Positions 26,501 through 34,884 of a DNA stretch of 64,000 nt are shown piece by piece (position 1 is the stretch's first letter; every line of letters starts with the position of its first letter). Source of the stretch: an uncultured Odoribacter sp. (GTDB taxonomy: Bacteria > Bacteroidota > Bacteroidia > Bacteroidales > Marinifilaceae); contig UQJP01000018.1 in NCBI GenBank assembly GCA_900541415.1, forward strand, positions 26,435-90,434, in the 5' to 3' direction. The notes under the pieces are model-generated. The model was not told the origin of the DNA. It saw only the letters and a list, made by a program, of their open reading frames with translations, and did not search any database. The translations under genes were made by a program, and so were the position numbers.

Positions 26501-27115
26501 ATTGTTGATTTTAAAGTTTGTTATTCCTAACCCAAGTGATTTTTATGGGGCTTGCCGTTAAAGGGCATAAAATTAGGTTTTTTTTATGAAAGATAGGAAA
26601 GAGTGATAAAGGATTTTGTGATCGATCCCGGTTATTTGCTCTGATACTGAATCTTATAAGCCGAGAAGTACGGTTTTTCTGTTGTTATTGTCTTTTCTAT
26701 ATTATTGGGGCAGACCGGAGGGTGTGCCGGAAAAGGGATGAAATGGTTGGCCGGAGGAAAACGAAATGGTTGAGGACGAAAGTTTTTATGGGTTATTGCC
26801 TGTTGCGTTTTTGTGAATTCCGGAAATAGCGGGCTAAAAAATCAAAATTTAACGGTTTATTGGGGCATTTGTGATTAAATTCTGATAATATTATTTAATT
26901 TTGAAGAGAAAACCTTGAAATAAACCGGAATAAATTGTACCCGGACAAATTGGAGGACGGTGAACAGGGATAGGGGAGAATGGTGCGGATGGTTTTACAG
27001 ATGTTGTCACCGTTTAGGGTGTGTTGTTGTACCGTAGCTAAAATGGTTTCTTTTCATCGCGTTTCGGGAAATCGGTAAATTGTTATCTTGTTGAAATCAT
27101 TTTTTTGAAGATATT
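26501..27115. other. Long intergenic stretch upstream of the nitrilase gene
   Basis: About 615 bases hold no ORF I can support on either strand. One TAnnTTTG match (TAATTTTG, 26896-26903) has a TTTG 24 bases upstream, longer than the usual spacing. It lies some 210 bases before the nitrilase start. An RNA gene or a long leader is possible but unsupported. Confidence 0.4.
26896..26903 (+). promoter_or_regulatory. Possible -7 element upstream of the nitrilase gene
   Basis: TAATTTTG matches the consensus. A TTTG lies at 26868-26871, with a 24-base spacer that is longer than normal. The implied leader is about 205 bases. Confidence 0.35.
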
Positions 27116-27883
27116 ATGAATATTATTTTGATGCAAGCTGACCTGGTTTGGAATGATCCTCAGGCTAACCGGGAACATTTCGAGCAAAAAATCGCACAAG
27201 TGGTCGATGCCGACCTGATTGTTTTGCCGGAAATGTTTTCGACCGGTTTTTGTACCAGTCCCCGGGGAACGGCCGAGCCTGCCGGAGGAGCTACGTTCCG
27301 TTGGATGCAGCGGGTGGCCGGGGAACGGGCGGTGGCGCTTTGCGGGAGTGTGGCTACTGAATCCGACGGGAATTATTATAACCGTTTTTATTTTGTTTTT
27401 CCCGATGGCAGTTTCCGGTATTACGATAAACGGCATTTATTCACGTTCGGCGGGGAACATAAGGAATACACGGCGGGACAAGAGCGGGTGATTGTAGAGT
27501 ATAAAGGATGGCGTATTTTATTGCAGGTATGTTATGATTTGCGTTTTCCGGTGTGGTCCCGTAACCGGGGAGATTATGATATGATTCTTTATGTGGCGAG
27601 CTGGCCCACGCCCCGTGTGGAAGCGTGGAGTGCATTGCTCCGTGCCCGTGCCATCGAAAATTTATGTTATGTGGCGGGAGTGAACCGGGTGGGCGATGAT
27701 CCGAATTGTACGTATTGTGGAGAATCTGTGTTGCTGGATTTTCTGGGGAAACCGATGGCAGAGGGAATCAGGGGGAAAGAGGGGATGTTGTGCGGCACGC
27801 TCGACCGGGAGGCTCTGGAGGCTTTCCGTAAGAAATTTCCTGCTTTGCAGGACGGTGATGATTTTACACTGAAAATGGAATAG
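27116..27883 (+). CDS. Carbon-nitrogen hydrolase, omega-amidase (YafV/Nit2)-like
   Basis: This 255-residue nitrilase-superfamily enzyme has the Glu-Lys-Cys triad: Glu in VLPEMFSTGF, Lys in YYDKRHLFTFGGE and Cys in LLQVCYDLRFPVW. The MFSTGF motif and short length fit omega-amidases such as YafV/Nit2, which hydrolyse the amides of 2-oxoglutaramate or 2-oxosuccinamate produced by glutamine or asparagine transamination. It is followed 60 bases later by the arylpyruvate oxidoreductase cluster, which contains an aminotransferase. A link between transamination and amide clean-up is therefore plausible but not shown. Confidence 0.85.
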   Translation: MNIILMQADLVWNDPQANREHFEQKIAQVVDADLIVLPEMFSTGFCTSPRGTAEPAGGATFRWMQRVAGERAVALCGSVATESDGNYYNRFYFVFPDGSFRYYDKRHLFTFGGEHKEYTAGQERVIVEYKGWRILLQVCYDLRFPVWSRNRGDYDMILYVASWPTPRVEAWSALLRARAIENLCYVAGVNRVGDDPNCTYCGESVLLDFLGKPMAEGIRGKEGMLCGTLDREALEAFRKKFPALQDGDDFTLKME

Positions 27884-27943
27884 TTTATTATATAAGTGTG
27901 GTAAAGAACCTAAATTTTACAACTGAAAGAAATAGAATTTAAA

Positions 27944-29539
27944 ATGGAAGAAAAATTGTTGTTACTGGGTGACCAGGCAATTGCTTTGGGAGCAGTTCAT
28001 GCCGGAATTTCGGGCGTGTATGCTTATCCCGGAACTCCGTCGACCGAGATCACCGAATATATCCAGCAGTGCGGGCTGGCTGTGGAGCGCGGAGTGCATA
28101 GCCGTTGGTGTACCAATGAAAAAACAGCTATGGAAGCTGCTTTGGGAATGTCTTATGTGGGAAAACGGGCGTTGGTTTGCATGAAGCATGTAGGGCTGAA
28201 TGTGGCGGCGGATGCTTTTGTCAATTCGGCGATGACCGGGACGAACGGGGGACTGGTGGTGCTGGTGGCGGACGACCCTTCGATGCACTCTTCGCAAAAT
28301 GAGCAGGATTCCCGGTTTTACGGTAAGTTTGCCTTTGTTCCCATTTTGGAGCCCAGCACACAACAGGAGGCATACGATATGATGAGTTATGCGTTCGAAC
28401 TTTCGGAACGGGCGCAGTTGCCTGTGCTGATGCGCGTAACGACCCGGATGGCGCATTCCCGTGCCGTGGTGATCCTCCGTCCGGTGCGACAGGAGAATGA
28501 GCTGAAATTTCCGGACGACCTGACACGCTGGGTGTTGTTGCCCGCGATTGCCCGTAAACGCTATATGGTGTTGCTCGGTCAGCAGCCGGAACTGGAAAAA
28601 ACTTCCGAAGCTTCTCCGTTCAATCGTTTTATCGACGGAAAAAATCATAAATGCGGTGTGATAGCCTGTGGTATCGGTTATAATTACCTGATGGAAAATT
28701 TCCCGGCAGGCTGTGATTTTCCGGTATTGAAAGTGTCGCAGTATCCGTTGCCTAAGGAAACGATTCGCCGGATGGCTGAAATGTGTCCTGAAATTTTGGT
28801 GTTGGAAGACGGACAGCCGTTTGTGGAAGAACAGCTGGCTGGAATTTTGCCGACTGCTTGCCGGGTGAGGGGACGCCTTAGCGGAGATGTTGTCCGTACC
28901 GGAGAATTGACTCCCGATAATATAAGGCCTGCTTTGGGACTCGCACCTTCGGAAGGATTTATGACTTCGGAAAATGTTGTGCCCCGTCCTCCTGCTTTGT
29001 GTACGGGTTGCGGACACCGCGATATGTATGATGCATTGAATGTTGTGGTGCGGGAATTTCCGGACTCAAAAGTGTTTAGCGACATCGGGTGTTACACCCT
29101 TGGAGCTTTACCTCCGTTCCGGGCGATCAATACTTGTGTGGATATGGGGGCTTCGATTACGATGGCAAAAGGGGCTGCGGATGCCGGGTTATGGCCTGCG
29201 GTTGCCGTGATCGGTGATTCTACTTTTACCCATTCCGGGATTACCGGGTTACTGGATGCCGTTAATTCGAAGGCGAATATTACGGTTGTGATTTCGGATA
29301 ACCTGACCACTGCTATGACCGGAGGCCAGGATTCTGCCGGGACGAATCGGCTGGAGGCTATTTGCCGGGGTGTCGGGGTGGAGCCGGAGCACATTCATGT
29401 GGTGGAGCCTTTGCCTAAGAATATGGAACAGATTACCCACGTAATCCGTCAGGAGATTCAATATAAAGGGGTATCTGTGATTATTCCCCGGCGGGAATGT
29501 ATCCAGACCTTGAAACGCCACCAATCGGCAAAACGTTGA
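27944..29539 (+). CDS. iorA: Indolepyruvate oxidoreductase alpha subunit, lacking the ferredoxin domain
   Basis: IorA with IorB oxidatively decarboxylates indolepyruvate and related aryl-2-oxoacids to aryl-acetyl-CoA, reducing ferredoxin. The 531-residue protein has the pyrimidine-binding N-terminal domain (GVYAYPGTPSTEITEYI, MKHVGLNVAADAF) and the TPP domain (RPPALCTGCGHRDMYDAL, SDIGCYTLG, MGASITMAKGAADAG, IGDSTFTHSGITGLLD). Archaeal IorA continues into a two-cluster 4Fe-4S domain. This protein stops after IIPRRECIQTLKRH with one Cys left, so electrons must leave by another carrier or cofactor. It is the first gene of a five-gene aromatic-acid set. Confidence 0.92.
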   Translation: MEEKLLLLGDQAIALGAVHAGISGVYAYPGTPSTEITEYIQQCGLAVERGVHSRWCTNEKTAMEAALGMSYVGKRALVCMKHVGLNVAADAFVNSAMTGTNGGLVVLVADDPSMHSSQNEQDSRFYGKFAFVPILEPSTQQEAYDMMSYAFELSERAQLPVLMRVTTRMAHSRAVVILRPVRQENELKFPDDLTRWVLLPAIARKRYMVLLGQQPELEKTSEASPFNRFIDGKNHKCGVIACGIGYNYLMENFPAGCDFPVLKVSQYPLPKETIRRMAEMCPEILVLEDGQPFVEEQLAGILPTACRVRGRLSGDVVRTGELTPDNIRPALGLAPSEGFMTSENVVPRPPALCTGCGHRDMYDALNVVVREFPDSKVFSDIGCYTLGALPPFRAINTCVDMGASITMAKGAADAGLWPAVAVIGDSTFTHSGITGLLDAVNSKANITVVISDNLTTAMTGGQDSAGTNRLEAICRGVGVEPEHIHVVEPLPKNMEQITHVIRQEIQYKGVSVIIPRRECIQTLKRHQSAKR

Positions 29540-29623
29540 TCTTTTTCGGGGTGGACGGATGCTTGTGGGCCGGACTTTCCCGGAATAAATGAACCTGATT
29601 ACGAATTTTTGAAATATAAGAAT

Positions 29624-30217
29624 ATGAAATTAGATATTATTCTCTCGGGCGTGGGAGGCCAGGGAATCCTTTCCATTGCGGCTATTATCGGTGAAGCCGC
29701 CCTTAAAGAGGGATTGCATATAAAACAGGCTGAAGTACACGGCATGAGCCAGCGGGGAGGGGATGTGCAGTCGAACTTGCGTATCGCTTCGGCTCCGATA
29801 CAGTCTGATCTGATTCCGCGCGGAGGTGCGGATGTTATTTTGTCGCTCGAGCCGATGGAGGCTTTGCGTTATATTCCTTTCCTGTCTGCGCAGGGATGGG
29901 TGGTGGCGAATAGTGCCCCGTTTGTCAATATCCCGAACTATCCTGAAGTGGAAAAGGTGATTGCCGATTTGAAGGCTTTGCCTCATGTGATTTTACTGGA
30001 TGTGGACGCATTGGCTAAAGAAAACCGTATTCCCCGGGCTGCCAATATGATTTTGCTGGGGGCGGCGACTCCGATCCTCGGCCTTTGTTTCGACCAGATT
30101 GCGGAAGCTATCCGCCGTGTTTTTAAACACAAGGGAGAGGCTGTCGTGGAGATGAATATTAAGGCGCTTACCTGTGGGAAGGAAGCGGCAGAACAAATTA
30201 TGAATTCAAATAAGTGA
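29624..30217 (+). CDS. iorB: Indolepyruvate oxidoreductase beta (gamma-domain) subunit
   Basis: This 197-residue partner of IorA belongs to the pyruvate ferredoxin/flavodoxin oxidoreductase gamma family, which helps bind CoA and the second half of the active site. Signatures are IILSGVGGQGILSIAAIIGEA, HGMSQRGGDVQSNLRI and DVILSLEPMEALRYIPFL. I start it at ATG 29624, where the family domain begins, rather than the in-frame TTG five codons earlier. Its stop overlaps a GTG of the next ORF, and the aminotransferase ATG is 5 bases beyond, so the genes are tightly coupled. Confidence 0.93.
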   Translation: MKLDIILSGVGGQGILSIAAIIGEAALKEGLHIKQAEVHGMSQRGGDVQSNLRIASAPIQSDLIPRGGADVILSLEPMEALRYIPFLSAQGWVVANSAPFVNIPNYPEVEKVIADLKALPHVILLDVDALAKENRIPRAANMILLGAATPILGLCFDQIAEAIRRVFKHKGEAVVEMNIKALTCGKEAAEQIMNSNK

Positions 30218-30222
30218 GCTGC

Positions 30223-31533
30223 ATGCAACATAGTATATTTAGCCGGGAGCTGGTGGAGTCGATTGTCGATGAACTGAAGATTACCGATCTGGCACAGGCG
30301 ACGATCGGGCAGGTCGTGTTGCTTGCCTCTGCTTTGGAAAAACGCACCGGGATTCCCTTTATCAGGATGGATCAGGGAGTGCCGGGGCTGGAGCCTTGCC
30401 GGATAGGAATCGAGGCTGAAAAAGCGGCACTGGATACGGGTATTGCCGCTATTTATCCGGCAGCCGAAGGCGTGCCCGAACTTAAACAGGAAACTTCGCG
30501 TTTCGTGAAAGCGTTTCTGGATGTGGATATTTCGCCGGAATCCTGTGTTCCGGTGACTGGGTCGGTGGCCGGCTCGTTCGGCTCGTTTATCATTACCAGC
30601 CAATGTTCACCCGGTAAGGATACGGTGCTTTTTATCGATCCCGGTTTTCCGATTCAAAAATCGCAGTTATGTGTATTGGGGGTGAAGCACCTGCAATTCG
30701 ATATTTATAATTATCGGGGTGAGGCTTTGCGTGAGAAGCTCGAAAGTTATTTGAAGGAGGGCAATATTGCCGCTATTATTTATTCCAATCCCAACAATCC
30801 GGCATGGATTTGCCTGGAAGAGCAGGAATTGAAAATTATAGGGGAACTGGCCACCCGGTATGATACGATCATTCTGGAAGATCTGGCTTATTTTGCTATG
30901 GATTTCCGTAAGGACCTCAGTCGTCCTTTCGAGCCTCCGTTCCAGGCGACTGTGGCCCGATATACCGATAATTATATATTGATGCTTTCCGCCTCTAAAA
31001 TTTTCAGTTATGCAGGTCAGCGGATGGCTGTGGTGTGTATTTCCGACCGATTGTTCCACCGTCGTTATCCTGCGTTGGCAGAACGTTATAACGGAGCAGG
31101 GATATTCGGACCCACTTTTATCAATGCTATTATGTATATGATTACGTCGGGTGCCAGCCATTCGGTGCAGTTCGGTTTGGCGGCTATGTATAAGGCGGCA
31201 AGCGATGGAAAGATCGATTTCGTGAAGGAAACGATGGAGTATGGCCGCCGTGCGGAACGGATGAAACGGCTTTTCTGTGAGAACGGTTTCCTGGTGGTGT
31301 ATGATCGGGATGTGGAGGAGGAGATCGGTGACGGTTTTTTCTTTACGATCGGTTATCCCGGATTGAGTTCCGGCGAGTTGATGCGTGAATTGCTTTATTA
31401 TGGAATCAGTTCGATCACGCTGACTACCACCGGAAGCCAGCAACAGGGCATCCGGGCTTGTACGTCCCGGATGAGGGAAGAGTTGTTCGATGTGCTGGAA
31501 CAACGCTTGAAGGCGTTTCACGCAGATCATTAA
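30223..31533 (+). CDS. Class I/II PLP-dependent aminotransferase (probably aromatic)
   Basis: This 436-residue fold-type I aminotransferase shows the substrate-site YSNPNNPAWICLEEQEL, ILEDLAYFAMD and the PLP-binding Lys in LSASKIFSYAGQR. A GTG at 30214 overlapping the iorB stop is an alternative start. Position inside the ior operon suggests that it converts phenylalanine, tyrosine or tryptophan to the arylpyruvates used by IorAB. Substrate choice is inferred from context only. No sign of truncation. Confidence 0.88.
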   Translation: MQHSIFSRELVESIVDELKITDLAQATIGQVVLLASALEKRTGIPFIRMDQGVPGLEPCRIGIEAEKAALDTGIAAIYPAAEGVPELKQETSRFVKAFLDVDISPESCVPVTGSVAGSFGSFIITSQCSPGKDTVLFIDPGFPIQKSQLCVLGVKHLQFDIYNYRGEALREKLESYLKEGNIAAIIYSNPNNPAWICLEEQELKIIGELATRYDTIILEDLAYFAMDFRKDLSRPFEPPFQATVARYTDNYILMLSASKIFSYAGQRMAVVCISDRLFHRRYPALAERYNGAGIFGPTFINAIMYMITSGASHSVQFGLAAMYKAASDGKIDFVKETMEYGRRAERMKRLFCENGFLVVYDRDVEEEIGDGFFFTIGYPGLSSGELMRELLYYGISSITLTTTGSQQQGIRACTSRMREELFDVLEQRLKAFHADH

Positions 31534-31617
31534 GGCAGATTGCCCATTAAAAGATAAATTGATTATTTAATTTGTTGCCGGGAGCAGGGGGGGAAGGCAG
31601 TAAAGAATATTAAAAAC

Positions 31618-32919
31618 ATGATTTGGAATCAGACTAAAGAGTGCATGAGCCGTGAACAGATGCGGTTGTTGCAGGGGGAACGGTTGAAAAAACTGGTACA
31701 CCGTTTATATCATAACACTCCGTTCTACCGCAATAAAATGCAGCAGATCGGACTAACGCCGGACGATATTCGTTCGATAGACGATATTGTTAAACTGCCT
31801 TTCACAACGAAGCAGGATTTGCGGGACAATTACCCGTTCGGGCTTCTCGCCACTCCTAAATCGGAGATTGTGCGCCTGCATGCCTCGTCCGGTACCACCG
31901 GGAAGCCGACTGTGGTGGGGTACACTCACCGCGATTTATCGATTTGGTCGGAGGTGATTGCCCGCAGCCTTATGGCATACGGCACGACACGCGACGATAT
32001 ATTCACCGTGGCTTATGGTTACGGATTGTTCACCGGAGGTCTGGGTTTGCACTACGGTGTGGAACATTTGGGAGCTACCGTGATTCCGGTGTCTACCGGG
32101 AATACGGCGAAGCACATTCAATTAATGCGTGATTGCGGGAGTACGGCTATGGCGGCCACTCCTTCTTTTGCCCTTTACCTGGCGGAACAATTGGAGAAAT
32201 CTGGTATTCCGAGGGAGGAGATAAAGTTGCGTGTTTGTATTCTGGGGGCGGAGCCGTGGACAGAAAATATGAGGCGGGAAATCGAAGCGAAACTTCAGGT
32301 GGATGCTTACAATATGTATGGCCTTAGCGAGATTATAGGGCCGGGAGTGGCACATGAGTGTTGCTGCAAATCGGGATCGCATATTGCGGAAGACCATTTT
32401 TACCCGGAAATCATTTCACCGGACACGCTTGAGTCGCTGCCCGAAGGCACTCAGGGGGAACTTGTGCTTACCACTTTGACCAAAGAGGGAATGCCTTTGT
32501 TGCGTTACCGGACGAAAGACCTTTGTTCCCTGAATTATGAGCCTTGTGACTGCGGGCGTACCAATGTCAGAATGAGCCGGGTTTTGGGGCGTAGTGACGA
32601 TATGCTGATTATCCGGGGGGTAAATATATTCCCTTCGCAGGTAGAAAGCGTTGTGCTTGAATTGCCTGAATTCGAACCTCATTACCGTTTGATTGTAGAC
32701 CGGGTGAATAATATGGATACGCTTGAAGTTCAGGTAGAGGTGAGAGAAGGGTATTATTCGGATGAGATCACCGGAATGATGGCACTGAAAAAACGGATTG
32801 CCGACCGCCTGCACAGTGTGCTGGGACTTGGTGTGGAAGTCCGTTTGATGGAACCCAACAGCATTGAACGATGCGAAGGTAAGAGCAGGCACGTGTTCGA
32901 TAAGCGTGTCTTGAAATAG
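31618..32919 (+). CDS. paaK: Phenylacetate--CoA ligase
   Basis: This 433-residue adenylate-forming enzyme matches PaaK: the P-loop LHASSGTTGKPTVVGYT, the ANL signature DAYNMYGLSEIIGPGVAHEC and the C-terminal hinge RSDDMLIIRGVNIFPSQVE. PaaK joins aryl acetates to CoA. Next to iorAB it may run in the direction that releases arylacetate and conserves energy, or act on imported arylacetates. The sequence cannot tell the direction. It lies 84 bases after the aminotransferase. Confidence 0.93.
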   Translation: MIWNQTKECMSREQMRLLQGERLKKLVHRLYHNTPFYRNKMQQIGLTPDDIRSIDDIVKLPFTTKQDLRDNYPFGLLATPKSEIVRLHASSGTTGKPTVVGYTHRDLSIWSEVIARSLMAYGTTRDDIFTVAYGYGLFTGGLGLHYGVEHLGATVIPVSTGNTAKHIQLMRDCGSTAMAATPSFALYLAEQLEKSGIPREEIKLRVCILGAEPWTENMRREIEAKLQVDAYNMYGLSEIIGPGVAHECCCKSGSHIAEDHFYPEIISPDTLESLPEGTQGELVLTTLTKEGMPLLRYRTKDLCSLNYEPCDCGRTNVRMSRVLGRSDDMLIIRGVNIFPSQVESVVLELPEFEPHYRLIVDRVNNMDTLEVQVEVREGYYSDEITGMMALKKRIADRLHSVLGLGVEVRLMEPNSIERCEGKSRHVFDKRVLK

Positions 32920-32941
32920 TTAAACCAGAAAATATAATGTT

Positions 32942-33364
32942 ATGACGATCAAGCAACTTTCTGTTTTTTTGGAAAATAAAACCGGACGAATCAATGAGGT
33001 TGCCCGTATCCTGGGGCAACAGGGTGTTAATATGCATGCTTTCAGCCTGGCGGAGACTGCCGATTTCGGGATTTTGCGGATGATTGTGTCGGATGTGGAA
33101 AAAGCGAAGGAATCTTTGAGCGAGGCTCATTTTGCCGTGCAGCTAACGGAGGTGGTGTGTTTTAGTTGTCCGAATCGGCCCGGAACGCTGGCCTCTGTGC
33201 TGGATATTTTGGCCCGGGAAGCGATTTTCATCGAGTATATGTATGCTTTTTCGGAGGGAGCTACGGCGAACGTGGTGATCCGTCCGACGGACGTGCAAAA
33301 ATGTATCGATATATTGAAGAAATCCGATTGTCCGTTGGTATCTTTTTGCGACAATAAAGACTGA
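32942..33364 (+). CDS. Tandem ACT-domain protein
   Basis: This 140-residue protein consists of two ACT domains: IKQLSVFLENKTGRINEVAR at the N-terminus and FSCPNRPGTLASVLDILA near residue 76. There is no attached enzyme. Such stand-alone double-ACT proteins often accompany paaK and iorAB, where they probably sense aromatic amino acids or their derivatives. It is the last gene of the cluster, 22 bases after paaK, and is followed by a terminator. Confidence 0.88.
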   Translation: MTIKQLSVFLENKTGRINEVARILGQQGVNMHAFSLAETADFGILRMIVSDVEKAKESLSEAHFAVQLTEVVCFSCPNRPGTLASVLDILAREAIFIEYMYAFSEGATANVVIRPTDVQKCIDILKKSDCPLVSFCDNKD

Positions 33365-33389
33365 AAACCGAAATGATTTGTAAATGAAT

Positions 33390-33420
33390 AAAAGGGACTT
33401 TCCATTGCGAAGTCCCTTTT
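33390..33420. terminator. Terminator after the ior/paaK cluster
   Basis: A perfect 11-bp stem (33390-33400 with 33410-33420) encloses a 9-base loop and is followed by T-rich sequence. It can also serve the convergent propeller gene. Confidence 0.8.
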
Positions 33421-33537
33421 GTTTGTTTCATTGATAAGAGTTTTATTATTTATATTCTCCGGATTATTCAAGTTGAAACAAATGATAGGTTGTATTTTTC
33501 TTGATGAAGTCTTTAGACTTTGTTTATTCGTATGTCG

Positions 33538-34596
33538 CTATTTCGAAAACTTTAATAGTATCGGATTATAGTCTGTATCGGCACCTATTCCATAAATTAT
33601 ATTTGACTCTTCGTCTACACAGAAATTGCTGATGTATTGATCTGCTTGATACCGTTTTATAAAATTTCCATTCCAATCAAACAAGTGAATTTCAGGACTT
33701 GCATATTCTTTGGATTGAGGTTTCTTACAATCATACATTAAATAGATGTATTTATCTGTACAATATGATTGGGTATAATACGATTTTCGATTTTTCACCA
33801 TAGCATTTAAGTTATCCATGACCGTGACAATGTTTACTTGTTTGTCAAATGGAAACAGGACACGTGTTGAACCGAAGTTGTCCAAAGAAACTAAATCGAT
33901 CATTGGAAATAGTTCATAAGCGATGACAATGGAGTCTTTATTGTCCCTTTTTAAAGAGAGTGAAGCATGGTAAATATTTGAATTTGCAATAAAATCAGTC
34001 ATTCGGCCATCTTGAATAAGATTTGGATAATTCTTGTAGTTTATCAGATATTGGTTTGATTTCGTGTTGAATAATGAAAACTGATAATCGGACATCGTGG
34101 AGTTTTCCAAAAAAATAGAATCGTTTAGTCTATATACATCGTTGGCAGCAGATAATCCGACTCTTACATTCTTTTTTAAAGGCATATAAGAAGGATTATG
34201 AAATAAGCTATCGAGGGAGAATACGGTGTATTTCATTTTTTCTGTAATTAAAATCTTTTCCGGGGACTCCCAATGTACCGTTGGCGTTAAGTATTCTCCC
34301 GGCCCACGACCCACTTGACCATAACTATGAATTAGTTTTCCTGATTTTAAAGAATAAAATTTCAAGAAAGTTTCGCTGTTATCAACTTGTTCTTCAAAAA
34401 TAGTCAAAAGGGTATCTTGTACCGAAATTTTAGCTGGATTCAGAGGAGCGTCCGATAGAGATATTTGTTCAGATTTTAGCTGGATGGCCGGATAAGAGGC
34501 CAGTGGTTTCATTTTGATTAGTTTAACTGGATACTCCGGTTTGTTTTCACAAGAAATGAATAGAAAAAACAGGGATATATAGAGAATGAATTTCAT
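33538..34596 (-). CDS. 6-bladed beta-propeller lipoprotein (BF3164-like)
   Basis: This 352-residue lipoprotein has a signal ending in LFISC. The family sequence follows: DTLLTIFEEQ, then FLKFYSLKSGKLIHSYGQVGRGPGEY with the G-x-x-G-x-G-P-x-E-Y signature, and late blades such as IHLFDWNGNFIKRYQ. It is distantly related to the protein at 2918-4072, but the two are not recent duplicates by eye. Its A/T-rich codon use differs from the GC-richer metabolic genes around it, which may indicate separate acquisition. The ligand is unknown. It is flanked by terminators on both sides and is a lone gene. Confidence 0.82.
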   Translation of the reverse strand: MKFILYISLFFLFISCENKPEYPVKLIKMKPLASYPAIQLKSEQISLSDAPLNPAKISVQDTLLTIFEEQVDNSETFLKFYSLKSGKLIHSYGQVGRGPGEYLTPTVHWESPEKILITEKMKYTVFSLDSLFHNPSYMPLKKNVRVGLSAANDVYRLNDSIFLENSTMSDYQFSLFNTKSNQYLINYKNYPNLIQDGRMTDFIANSNIYHASLSLKRDNKDSIVIAYELFPMIDLVSLDNFGSTRVLFPFDKQVNIVTVMDNLNAMVKNRKSYYTQSYCTDKYIYLMYDCKKPQSKEYASPEIHLFDWNGNFIKRYQADQYISNFCVDEESNIIYGIGADTDYNPILLKFSK

Positions 34597-34829
34597 AGAT
34601 TTCTAATTAAGATTATCGATAAAAATATTCATTGTTGTTTTATTTTCTAAAGGCGTATCACATAAGATCACATTGTTTTTTCCTCAACTGATTAAATTTT
34701 GAATATCTTATGATTTTATATGCTATGTTCTTGATAAATAGTCAATAACATAGGATGATTTGATTCTATAAACTATAATCATTGGAACTAAAAGGGATCG
34801 TTTTATGCCATGTGTCAGGATATAAATTG

Positions 34830-34866
34830 AAACCGGGATGTCAGTTTTATACTGACATCCCGGTTT
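34830..34866 (-). terminator. Terminator of the acyl-CoA dehydrogenase/etf operon
   Basis: A perfect 16-bp stem (34830-34845 with 34851-34866) has a 5-base loop, 19 bases past the dehydrogenase stop. Confidence 0.82.
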
Positions 34867-34884
34867 ATAATGATAAGGTTATTC

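Noticed and set aside
27962..29017. 351-codon ORF on the minus strand inside iorA
   Set aside because: It is the antisense shadow of a well-conserved gene, with low-complexity Arg/His/Gln-rich content and no family resemblance.
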